Both the position numbers and the translations under genes were made by a program. The notes below the pieces were generated by a model, which was not told where the DNA came from, did no database searches, and was given only the letters and a program-made list of their open reading frames with translations. A stretch of DNA of 64,000 nt from Hyphochytrium catenoides (Eukaryota; Sar; Hyphochytriomycetes; Hyphochytriales; Hyphochytriaceae): positions 1 through 64,000 of the forward strand of contig FLMG01000135.1 in assembly GCA_900088475.1 (NCBI GenBank), given 5' to 3'. Below, piece by piece: positions 52,701 to 62,696 of the stretch. How positions within the stretch are numbered: position 1 is the stretch's first letter; each line of letters begins with the position of its first letter.

Positions 52701-54324
52701 ATTCTGTCTACTACTTCTGGTAGTATCGCGGTCACGAAAGTATTTGTTCAATCGCCCGGCCTGAGCTCTCATTCGTCTTATCATCCGCCTTTTATATAAA
52801 AAACATAGGGAAAGAGACAAGCAGGTAAACGTTAGGCTTTCAGCGAAGAGCTTAGGTGAGGTTTGAAGCGCAGAAGAGACAAAGAAAGATAGTTTGGGGT
52901 TAGATTGAGGCGCACAAAATCAGTAATGGAAGGGTAAAAAGGTGGGGACGCATCTTTAAAGCATTGTTAGGGCAGTAGAGGAAGGCAAGCCATGAGAGCA
53001 GAAGAGGAGGCAAGCCATTCATCCCTACCTAGTAGATTGTGCTTTTGGTAGCTTTGCAGGCGGCAGTGGCGTCAAGGCAATCTGATATGGCGGAAGCATC
53101 AACTCTCTAAAGAGCCCAAGGTCACAGGCAATAGTGGCTGGGTCCGCTCGCTCATAGCATTGCTCATGCATTGCCTGGTGGCACCACAAGCAGCGATAGC
53201 CCCTAGAGGCGAGAATACTGCCACAGAACATTCTAAACACGTAGCAGCAACGGAACAAGGAGGAGAAGAAAGGAAATTAGCTTTCTGGCCCAAAGAGAGA
53301 GTGAAACAGGCTTTAGAAAATCTAAGATGCAGAGCGCCGGTGCCACATGTGCTCTTAAATTCAAAGTACGGAGGCAGGGGACTCATAAGTACTAGAGGGT
53401 CTGCGGAAAGAGAAACTAGATGAAGAATGTGGGAGTCAGGTTCGCTTGTATCCTTCACATGGACTCCACCTTACCCGCAGTATTGGCATATATCAAGAGC
53501 ATCTACGTTTCCCTTAACTAGATGATGTTTGAAGGTGGAAGGAGAACAGAGCGGAGGAGAAGTCGTTGGGGAGGTCGAGTGGTGCGATGCACCCGTCGAC
53601 TGCTGTTGGGGATCAATTATGACGCCAGGAGACTTGCAAGGTGGGAGCCGACTGGCATGGGAGCGCTGTACACAACGAGCATGGGCGTACGAGAGACAGA
53701 CGCCACAGCAAACTGGCTGTGACCTGATGCCCATGAGTACCTTGCAGCAGATGTTANNNNNNNNNNNNNNNNNNNNNNNNNNNNNNNNNNNNNNNNNNNN
53801 NNNNNNNNNNNNNNNNNNNNNNNNNNNNNNNNNNNNNNNNNNNNNNNNNNNNNNATGGTGGAGTCTGAAAGCGTCAAGAACAGGTGTGGTCATCCGCTGT
53901 CTCCTTGAGCAAGCTAATCGCAGTAGATCCACAGTCAGGGACAAGCTAAGAGGATGGGAGAGAAAAGGATAGGAGAATGAAGTTGAGAGTCAGGACCCTT
54001 GAGGGTCAAGAAAGAGGTTTCGCACCCTTGGGTCTTGGCGGCCACCCAATGGTGCTTGCCTAACTGTGCAGTACTGGCACTTTGAGCTGAGCTACCGAGT
54101 TGCCTCAGCCCTCTGATTGGGATCCAAAGTACTCGCAGCCCGATGACCAACAATGTCAGGGTGACCAGAGACGATAGAGCAAGCACAGCTCCATCCTCTG
54201 TGTGGAAGCCTTGACTGAGCTTTGTGCTGTAAATCTCAAAGATCTGTGTGAGGTTCTGCAGCTGGTAGGTTGGAGGAGTAACAGAATGGTTTGTGGCCTC
54301 CATCACGGTTGAGGCAGTAGGCAT
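49797..54324 (-). CDS. Diacylglycerol kinase, N-terminal membrane segment and two C1 domains (DGK-epsilon-like)
   Basis: It phosphorylates diacylglycerol to phosphatidic acid at membranes. ATG 54324 ([14 protein letters not shown]) precedes a membrane segment '[20 protein letters not shown]'. C1 domain 1 starts with '[11 protein letters not shown]' and continues after an assembly gap with '[13 protein letters not shown]...CCGVC'. C1 domain 2 has '[10 protein letters not shown]' and '[16 protein letters not shown]' (53,140-53,500). The catalytic domain has '[20 protein letters not shown]' (52,260-52,350) and '[20 protein letters not shown]', then '[19 protein letters not shown]' (51,900-52,035). 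The accessory domain has '[17 protein letters not shown]', '[20 protein letters not shown]' (50,660-50,725), '[16 protein letters not shown]' and '[16 protein letters not shown]'. The C-terminus '[20 protein letters not shown]' stops at 49797. The GGDGT motif is intact. No EF-hands or ankyrin repeats were seen. Confidence 0.93.
50729..50751 (-). repeat. (AG)n microsatellite serving as a splice-site polypyrimidine tract
   Basis: On the coding (minus) strand this reads (CT)n followed directly by a TTAG acceptor and the exon encoding '[16 protein letters not shown]' of the DGK accessory domain. Confidence 0.85.
53757..53854. other. Assembly gap (98 N)
   Basis: A run of N inside the DGK gene, between the exon ending the HHW part of C1 domain 1 and the exon starting 'NICCKVL'. 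The acceptor and a few C1 residues are probably hidden. Confidence 1.
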
Positions 54325-55287
54325 GCCGCTCTAGTCGATAAACCTGCTTCTGGGGATCTCATCTCCTCCAGCCGTGGCTGCAAGCTATGCCAAACACTGA
54401 GTGCTGTTCTCTTTCTGGCAAATAGGTCCGGTCCGCCATTCTCGGAGCAGTCTATCCAGCAAGTTATGGGGCGCCAAAGGAATCAGGGACAGCTCATTGC
54501 AGGAGAAGGAGTACAGATATTGGAACAGCCAGCACAAAAGGCCAGCTGCAGCTGACGGCAAGTAAGGCTATCCCCAGATCCTGAGCTAACTTCTCTCTGA
54601 GCTGTATGGGTCGACGAAGCGACGAAGCGGGTGGTTTCTGCACGGTGAGCGAGAGCCAAGGTGCTGTCATCGGAGCTGGAGATCAGAACACCGAAAACCC
54701 TCTCTCCCATTCTCCCTGTTCTCTGTCTCTCTCTCTGTCTCTCTGTCTTTCTCTCTCTCTCTCCCTTCTTCCCTTTCTGTCGCTGTGTACGTGTGTCTGG
54801 TCTCTGTCTCTCTCTCCTTCTCTTTCTTCTCTCGTCCCCGGTTCGCCTTTTTGGCTCATCTGTCACGAATCACTGTTCTCTGTTTCACTTTCATCCGCCA
54901 CATCGCATAACCCATCCTCTCTCTCTTGCCCAGTTAGATATCTCTTCCCTGCTCTGTCTCGTCATCCTAACCTCTCCGTCCTTTCTGTCAATACAACAGC
55001 GAAAGATAAACGATGCTCTTCATCCTCCCACAGATAAGGCCTTATTAGTAGTATTGTATCTGTGACAGAGTTACGTTACCCTCGCTGTGACCTGTAAGAC
55101 TCACCCTCAACAGCGCATCAGTAAGGATGGCCGCGGAAGTGGACGGAGAAGAAGTTAAAGAGAAGGCTCGCGATTTTTGTTATCTCTAGGAAGCCTACGT
55201 CTTCATCTGTCAAGCTGAAGGTGGAAGGAGGGCTTGAAGGAGCGGTTCTCTATCTGTAGTTATTAGTCTGCACTAGTACAACCATCC
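54325..55287. promoter_or_regulatory. Intergenic region with a CT-rich tract upstream of DGK
   Basis: A 1-kb spacer between the POLL stop and the DGK start (both minus). An imperfect (TC)n/CTGTCT tract lies at about 54,720-54,830, roughly 400-500 bp upstream of the DGK ATG. Plus-strand open frames here are translations of this tract. Confidence 0.6.
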
Positions 55288-58200
55288 TTACTCCTGAAGC
55301 TCCAGGTCGAGCACCTCCTCCTCATCATCTGAGACCACCTCATCGTCTGCGTCTGCAGTTGCCATCCGTGTGCTCTTGCTTCTTGAGATACCTGAGACAT
55401 CCATGCAGTTCCGTTCATGAGGGTGTTTGTACTCTAATTGAAGCGCCAAGAAGATGTCAAGCTCGTCGCGACAATGGACTTGCTTCTGGAAGCTTGGTAA
55501 CAGCTTGGCGTTCCTCACGGCCAGTTCCTTATCCGAAAGCTTCCAGCCAGTCTTCTTCGCGTAGGTTCTCATACTCCTAGTTTACCGCCGTTAGTCATAC
55601 AGTGATCTCCCTTGCGGGATACGAGAGTCCCAAGGGTTTTCAACGTTTTAAAGCGTATCCCCATAATTGGACGCCAACTCGTCTCTAAAGAAGCTCACCA
55701 CCGTAATCTCTTTCCTGTCCGAAAAAGTTCTCTCTTCGTAGTCTCCTCTTCCCACTATTCCCTTTTTCAAAGCTCTTCAATCCGGAGAAGGTTAAGGCGA
55801 GCTCACCTATTGAAGTGATCACTGCCCGTGAAGTACAGCAGGGCGAGTGGCCATTGGTGGAAGGGATACGTCTTCATATCAAGCCTCCGATGCAGAGCGC
55901 CACCCTTTCCTTGGAGACGGCAAACTCCCATATACGTGTTCGAGACATCGGCTCGGCGGCCCCGATTTGGCAGCTTTAGATGGTCAGTCAGGAAATTTTC
56001 CTTGGTCAACTAGGAGGACATCGCAGTGAAGAGAAGGGAAAGCTGTCACTCTTTGCTAGTACTAGAAATGGGCGTGCCTGTAGATTAGGGATTGGAACTC
56101 CCAGGAGGACAAGGCTGCAAGTATGTATAAGACAGACAAGTACAGGCAGACACAGTGGGCACTGTGTGATGGACAAAAAAGTGGCAAGTCTTCAACGGAA
56201 TCACCCCAAAACCTAACTCGTAGAAGAACTGCGACACAGAACCGTGAGGCGCTGAAATGGGTGAGATACAACGAAGCCCTTTGGAGGGGATATACTGAGG
56301 ACCTTTTCAACTAAATCTGGGAGAATATTTCTGCCTCTATAGGTCTCATGGGTTATGAGCACGTCCACATCCCCACAGGAAGCCTTTCCTCTTCGAAATG
56401 AACCGCACACAAGGCAGCGGGCTCCTAGAAGTAAAACGCATTACTCACCCGCAGTCCGGTAGCATCGAAAGTGTAGACAGGTCATGAAGCTCTGTCAAGG
56501 TGAATTCACTTCAACAATCAAGTTGCTAGCAAGAGAGCTGCAGAGAGCCTTTGTGGAAGGAGAAGTGGTACCTGGGATGAGCTCGTTCACGGCCTTGAGC
56601 ACTACCTGACGTATTTCTTCCACCTCTTCCCTCGGAATTCTCACCAGCAAATCCTCATAGCGCTTGAGCCCTATCATCTGCGGTGGAGACACAGCATCAA
56701 AAATAAAAGCACAAAAAGCAATGGCCAGCTGTCCCAATCCTCCTTGTATCTCACCCTTTCATCGGAGGAATCTACTGCGTTTCTGTTCGTCTTCCCCTTT
56801 AGTCGTCCCTCGTATTGGTCTCCCGTGACCTCTCCCTTCCCTATGGAGCATCTATCAACACGATGGCGGGCACCTGGTTCTGGTCAAAGCCCAACTCTTC
56901 GACGTTTTTTTCTCGGAGTTGCTCTATGGACCTAAAGCCTCGCGAGTAGAGAGACCGCGCTGTTGCTGGGCCAACCCATGGAATTTTACTAAAGGCAAGA
57001 AGCACTGCCACATCTTCTCGGTCTCCTTTTTCCTTCACGGCACGCAGACTTCCCGTTGAGAGTATCTCTTCTATCTTTTCCAGGAAACCTTGTCCTACGA
57101 ATCTGTACTTTTTGACCTGCTTGCCCATTCCATTCCAGGATTTATTTATCAGATCAAAGGGAGGAAAGTATGGTAAGTTTACCTGGGTAACTGACGTAAC
57201 CTTGAACGGAAGACTTTTGAGAAGGGAAACCACTCTCTTGTACCCCAGGACTCGAAATGGAGATTCCTCGGTGACCTCATAAATCTTTTCAGCAGAAGGG
57301 ACAAGAACGCATATCATTAGTAAGAGCTACGTCCGCTTATGAAAGAAGAGTCAGAAAAGGCCATACATCGATCATAGGCTCAAGAAACTTTGTCAAATGT
57401 TCATTGAAGTTTCTCGTCACAGACTTCTGGCAGGCGAAGGCCTCCTTCTTTGGTACTTTCCATCCCGACAGCCGCGATGCTTCATGAACAAATTTAACCC
57501 ACGAGTTCCGTCTATAAAAGTCACGAAGTCGTTGGAGGAGATAGTCAGGAGTGATGGGCAACAACTCATCCTGACTTTGCAGGAGAGGTATCTGTGACTC
57601 AACAAGGCAAGTGGAAGGAATGGTCAAGCCACCCTTTGCCGTCTTCTGGCTGAGCCATTGCTCCACCTCTTCCTCGCCTTCCACTGAACTAGGACGCTTC
57701 GTAACCTCTGATTCCTCTTCTTCTGAGGTGTCTACATGCCGCCGTCTCTTTGATGGTGGAGGTATCAGCAATTGCTTGTCAATGGCTGCCTCTTCCCTGC
57801 CATATGACGGACGGTTAGATGTAGCATTCAGACAAAAAGCAAGAAATTCGTATCTTCAACTCACTCGGCTTTAGCGTAGCGAATGGCTTCGTACCGAGCC
57901 ATCCAGCGGAATCTCTCTAGGTCGCCCGGACGTTTGCTCTTTTGTGTTTCTATAACCCATTCAGGGCACTGGAACATCCGCGTGGATAAGATGGAAATAA
58001 TCTCTGAGAGAATAAATTTTTCACGAAAGTTCTTCGATGCCCAGTCAGCCAGAGCATCCAGCTGCAAGTGATCATCTACGATAACGACGCTAACATCCGG
58101 AGAATAGCACATGGTAGTAGTTGCGCCCATGCTCTCGGCCTTACTTTTAAGCAGCCTTTGGCGAGTGAGCCCCATTCGCTCCCCCAGTGGGAGGATGAGG

Positions 58201-58745
58201 ATTTTCCAACCTTGCAAAGCTGAGGACCCAGGCACGCTAGTCGTCTCCTGTGAGGGCAACCTCAGAAAGGGAAAGGTTTCTAATGGGGTCTTCTTAGGTA
58301 CTTCTGGAAGAGACTTCTGCTTCGTTATCGATTCATGTGGTGTTTTGGATAGGCATACTGGAAGCGACTTCTGCTTCTTGATCGAGTCAGTTGGCTTGAA
58401 GTTACTCTTTTCGAGCTGACTTGGAACATGTTTCTTTAGAGAAGAGTCATCTGTGGTTTCTTTGTGCTCTGCCCTGCTCTCAGGACTGTTGTGGTCGGTC
58501 AGATTTGCAGTCGGTGCGATGGTTGATTGCATGTCAGACCTCTTATTGGCAAGCTTTTCGAGGTCCGCGCTTTCATGCAAAAGAACAGCGCGAACTTCTT
58601 GAGAAAGATAGGTGGCTTCAGTTTGGAGTTGGGTAGTACCATCTTTATGGGCAGTAGGTTGCAAGGAAACAATGTTTCGAGCAAAGCAACTGGCAAAGCT
58701 TAGACGCCGGACCAGTCGTGCTTTCTCTTCTTCCTTTGAAGGCAT
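55288..58745 (-). CDS. POLL: Family X DNA polymerase with BRCT domain (Pol lambda-like)
   Basis: A gap-filling polymerase for non-homologous end joining and base excision repair in the nucleus. ATG 58745 (MPSKEEEKARLVRR). A Ser/Lys-rich linker leads to a BRCT domain (about 58,230-57,930): 'GWKILILPLGERMG', 'VSVVIVDDHLQLDALADWAS' and 'CPEWVIETQKSKRPGD'. The 8-kDa domain lies at 57,560-57,400 and beyond. The helix-hairpin-helix 'FSKIPWVGPATARSLYSRGF' is near 56,940-57,000. The palm contains 'GSFRRGKASCGDVDVLITHE' (about 56,340-56,410), carrying the metal-binding D-x-D (GDVDV). The thumb has 'LDMKTYPFHQWPLALLYFTG' and 'SDHFNR' (55,810-55,890), followed by 'LRTYAKKTGWKLSDKEL' and an acidic C-terminus stopping at 55288-55290. 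BRCT plus 8-kDa plus palm fits lambda/mu/TdT; lambda is favoured because protists usually carry it. There are several introns. Confidence 0.92.
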
Positions 58746-58980
58746 CACCTTCTAACAACTTCTTTTTCTTTCCTAGAAGGGACACAGGAAAGTTTGCGTG
58801 GAGACAGGATGGCTAGGGCCCGATCGCAAGGAGTCGTCCAGCAATCACCTGACCTAGCTCCCAGCCGGATTGTATAATCCGACATGATGTTCGGCTGTCA
58901 TCAAACCAAAAGGTATATGGCCAGCACTAAGATTGCCTGACCATTTGAGCGATAGCCTCAGCCGTTTGGTAGCGGTAGAA

Positions 58981-59467
58981 CTATGAGGTCCAACACACGA
59001 TGCTGGCCAAGCTTGCAACCAAGGGTAGATCTACAAGCCAGTCGTCATCAACCTTTCGGTTGAAGTCGCTGAGTGGAACGGTTGAGACACTCTTCAGGTA
59101 TTCTACAGTTCTACGACAGACAGCGCTGCACACCCAACAACCAACAGCCAAGACACATATTATTCCCTGCAAAGACTCGCTAACGGCTAGAGATATAGAG
59201 CTGTCCGTAGAGCTTCAACATCAGAATCGTACAATGCAAGTGAAACTCTCTTATAAATCTAGCTCATAGAACTAGTTCTGGCACATTGAGAGCGGCTTAC
59301 TTCTTGTTCCACTCCTCCAGTCTCGACGCCACGCGCTGCCGCTTCGGCAGCAATTTATCCTAAATTGAATTGCGACTGCGTAAAACGAGTTTCTAAGATG
59401 GAGGAATCTTTGAATTTGAGACTGGAGCCGTTGCCTCAGTTTCCAATTTCCTGAACACTGACCTCAT
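58981..59467 (-). CDS. Small hypothetical membrane protein
   Basis: A consistent spliced model starts at ATG 59467 (MRSVFRKLETEATAP), joins 'DKLLPKRQRVASRLEEWNKN' (about 59,300-59,360) and then 'STDSSISLAVSESLQ'. A hydrophobic 'GIICVLAVGCWVCSAVCRR' follows, and a second hydrophobic stretch near the C-terminus ('WLVDLPLVASLASIVCW'), with the stop at 58981. The second intron keeps phase with a good GTAAGC donor; the first needs a weak GTCTCA donor. It is about 110 residues with two likely membrane segments. No family is recognised. It lies tail-to-head upstream of POLL. Confidence 0.45.
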
Positions 59468-59558
59468 CACGGACAAGCGGCTTTGGTTTGGCAACGTTTG
59501 TGTGCAAAAGAGGCAGTGATACCACTAACACTAGGGGCTAAATCAACGACACGACGAC

Positions 59559-59833
59559 ATGGCCGAAGGCGATCTCTCATTAGTTGCCAGTACCACGCAG
59601 ATCCTCAAAGCTTCTGTGGCGCATTCTTCAAGCTGCAGAATGCGCTAATCACGGTGATGAATGCCTTTCAGAAAAGGCGCAGAACTATATCGGACTACAG
59701 AAACTCTTGTGTGAATAACACCAACGGGACTTCTGCGCGGTTTGAAGAAGACTTTTTGAAATCTCTCATTGCTGCGATAGAAGAGTTTGCTGACCATCTG
59801 ACCAAATGTGCCGCCGAACAAATACCTATTTAA
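59559..59833 (+). CDS. Small helical hypothetical protein, reading frame uncertain
   Basis: An ATG at 59559 (MAEGDLSLVASTTQILKASV) runs into a stop, while another frame stays open with 'FFKLQNALITVMNAF' and 'FEEDFLKSLIAAIEEFADHL' to a stop at 59833. Together these read like one short helical protein split by a frame change (intron, sequence error or real frameshift). Length, helical character and position, head to head with the small membrane protein, make it plausible, but no family is recognised. Confidence 0.35.
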
Positions 59834-60074
59834 GAGACCTTAGATCGCCCTCCTGCGTGATAACCGCAGGCAAATGATGTCACCAGTGGCTGACCGCCTC
59901 ACTTAGGACGTCCTTATACTTATGATAAAGGCACACAGGCAATGAACACTCACAGAGGCATTATTGGGGAGCTATGGCGAAGTGCAGGGAGATCAATTGA
60001 TCGTAACCTAAACCTTTATTCCAAGCGCGACAGTCGTACTATGTATGACTGTCACGTCTCCTTTGCACCTAGTC

Positions 60075-60322
60075 TCACCGGTGATTTGTCCGCTTATACA
60101 GTCGACTGACAATAAATAGTGTGGTCCTTCTTTCTGAGAGTTGAGTTGTCTTGAGGAAGACAACGTTTGTGCGGTACTTTGGCCCAAGAGGGGCCCGGTA
60201 GAAAAGAGCCTGTCCATGATCCTGAGAGACGACAAGACCGCCATCAGCCACCATAAGGATTCTGGCAATAACCAAGCAAATCGCCAGTGACAAGTACCCA
60301 TTGCATGATGTCTCTTTTTCAT
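60075..60322 (-). CDS. Small hypothetical protein or exon
   Basis: A minus-strand frame reads 'LAICLVIARILMVADGGLVV', 'HGQALFYRAPLGPKYRTNVV' and so on to a stop at 60075. It has an N-terminal hydrophobic helix and lacks a clear ATG; a GTAAGC donor just upstream suggests exon structure. It may be a downstream exon of an unrecognised gene or noise. Confidence 0.25.
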
Positions 60323-60472
60323 GCTTACGTTGAGTTGGGCGATCTCTGGGCTATCGAGATATTGTGACTGACACTATCACAATGCGAGATAGCGTCATGC
60401 TGGTTCCATGGTTGCAGCATACCCAGCCCACAAGCCAAGACTCAGGGTGCTACCGAGGCAGCATCCAGCTTC

Positions 60473-61453
60473 TTACGAAAGGCGCAGCCGGTTCTCAAAG
60501 CCATCCAACTCCTGAACTTCGAGTGCCTCAACACATTGCTTTGAATTGACAGGAACGTCATAGACCAGAGTTCCTCGTTTGAAGTCGTCAATCTTCTTCC
60601 GATGACCTGGACCGAGAGAGGTTGCCCAAGCGTCACTGCGACAAGCGCGGTTGAGGTCTTCTGAAGTGATAGCCCGGTGGTTAATAGGCTTTCTAGGCAT
60701 CACTTGCTGAGTAAGATGGTCCAAACCATTCTCATTGCCGCAAGCTTTTAATTTACTTCTCGAGGCCTTCAAGATCACTGAGCGTTTTCTTGGCGGAGGA
60801 TTGGATGCTTCGCTATCACTGGCTTCCGACCCACTTGACTCAGAGCCATCATCTTTTGCGCAATACTCTGTAGAACTGAGTCGCGCAATTGCAGATTCTT
60901 GCGCGGCCTTTTTCAACACGTAGTACTCTTTTCTTTCCAATGACTCTTGATATCGCCTTTGCTTGTTGCCTGCGAAGATCATGGTGAGAATTTTGGTTGT
61001 CGGGTCTAGAAGAGCTGCGGTCAGTCTTACGACGATGGCTTTCAAGCTTTCTCTGGCGTTCATCCATTAGGATCCTCTGGACAGCTTCCATCTTTTGCTG
61101 GAGGGGAACGCCGGCATGAGGTTCGACCAATAAATGACTGCCATCCTTCTTTAATCTATTGTTGGAAGAGTGTGGTCTACTACTTCTTGATAAATCTCCC
61201 TTTTCTGAAGGGCTACTAAAGCGTCTAGGAGAAGAGCCACAGCTGCCTCCTGGCTGATAGCTCGCAGCAAGCTTTCTCTGGAAGGAGCGATTCTCGTGGT
61301 GCTTATCCTCCTTCCTTACCTCGAGCAGTGCTTCAAAATCTTCGATATCTAACAAAGATTTAAGTCTGGAAATTAGAGGCGATAGGCAGGGAAAGTACTT
61401 CTACAGGGGGCAATACCTTTGAAGACCCGAGATATGCCAGTCGATTGAGACAT
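60473..61453 (-). CDS. Charged nuclear-type protein of unknown function
   Basis: ATG 61453 (MSQSTGISRVFK) is spliced to 'DIEDFEALLEVRKEDKHHEN'. A Ser/Arg/Gly-rich low-complexity region follows, then a helical 'KMEAVQRILMDERQRKLESH'. Next, after an intron of about 60 nt with a GTAAGA donor, comes 'NKQRRYQESLERKEYYVLKK'. An Asp/Glu/Ser acidic patch (SESSGSEASDSEAS), a basic stretch (PPPRKRSVILKASRSKLKA) and a conserved-looking C-terminus ('INHRAITSEDLNRACRSDAW') follow, with the stop at 60473-60475. Splice phases are consistent. Composition suggests a nuclear protein. No domain is recognised. Confidence 0.6.
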
Positions 61454-62696
61454 GGTAAGTACTATCGCACTCCCAAGACTATGGACGCCAATTAGGCCGA
61501 CTCGCTTAGCCGCATGGCTTTTGCGCGCCTTCCAGGTCACATTGACGTTCAGGAACCCCGATATATAAATTGCCCGTGGCACAACATGGTTAGGATTCTG
61601 GCTGTGGGCTATACCTCTGAAGACAACGCTCTAATCACCCCATTGTGATGATTCAGCCAGACCGATAGCCATTGTGCATCGCGGTGCCGTATTTAGCGCT
61701 CGGGACGTGAGACATGCTTCTTCTGTGCCACTCCTATCCCCAGAGACCCAATGCCAGATGATCAATAGAAGAGCTTATAAAGAGACTCAAGAAAGTGTTC
61801 TGGTCTTCATCACCCATTTGTGGTGAGCACCTGCTGTCATTTGCTATGGACTCATTCCAGTCAGGCCACTTCCTAAATGTTCATTATCAAGACAGTCAAA
61901 CTTTTTGTCGTCAGGTATAGTTCTACTACTTGTAGTTCTACCCAGTCCTGTCTCCTGCACTACGAGTAAAAGTGATGCACTGACAAGAACCGTCCGTTAC
62001 ATGCGGTCTGTACACTCTGAACCCAAGAAAACTGACAGAGCTTTACAAGAACAACAATTGTGTCATCCAACGCGTCGCCCTTCCCGAAAGTCATACGGAT
62101 TTGGAACTGTTCAGGTTCTAAATCAAGTGCTATTGATGGGCGATATTAACCGCCATACATTCATAATCAGTCCATAATTGCGCGCGAATTCCCGCCATTT
62201 ACGCACTTCATAAAGTCTACGACTGGTTTTAACTCCGCTTGCGGCAGGTTCAACACACTATTATAAAACCATAAGCCCACGTAAAAGCTCTGAATCAAGC
62301 ACAATAAGTACTTGACAGTAAAGCCCCTATTGCGGAGTCTGGTTTGAACTTGGCGTAAATGTCCTTTGAAATTCCTTTTCGGTACACTCGAATATAAGGG
62401 TTCCTCAGACACAGGCTACTCGCCTCATCGTTGTATTTGTACTATGGCAAACCTAGAGCATCTCGCTTCTCGCCGGTGCTGCCCGTGATGTTCCCACCAG
62501 AGTCTGTCTGAGCGACTACTAGGAGCGCAGGTTGACTTGCTCGAAGCTTCAGCTGAGAGCCGTCACAAATCAATCGGAGACGTGACTGTCATTGGCCTTA
62601 GCGAGAGTCCGGCAGGCCCCGGTTTGCAGTGAGAAAGTCTTGACAAGTGAGGTGTGAATATAGGAAGGTTTGAGGTGGGTGTAGTCCTTCGTTAAG
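61454..62696. promoter_or_regulatory. Divergent intergenic region, no certain gene
   Basis: A 1.2-kb head-to-head spacer between the 61453 minus gene and the 62697 plus gene. Open frames at 61,905-62,177 (plus; hydrophobic start but no ATG) and 62,167-62,412 (minus; no ATG) are not convincing. Confidence 0.45.

Noticed and set aside
54483-55065. Arg/Glu-rich minus frame and Ser/Leu-rich plus frames
   Set aside because: Translations of an imperfect (TC)n tract.
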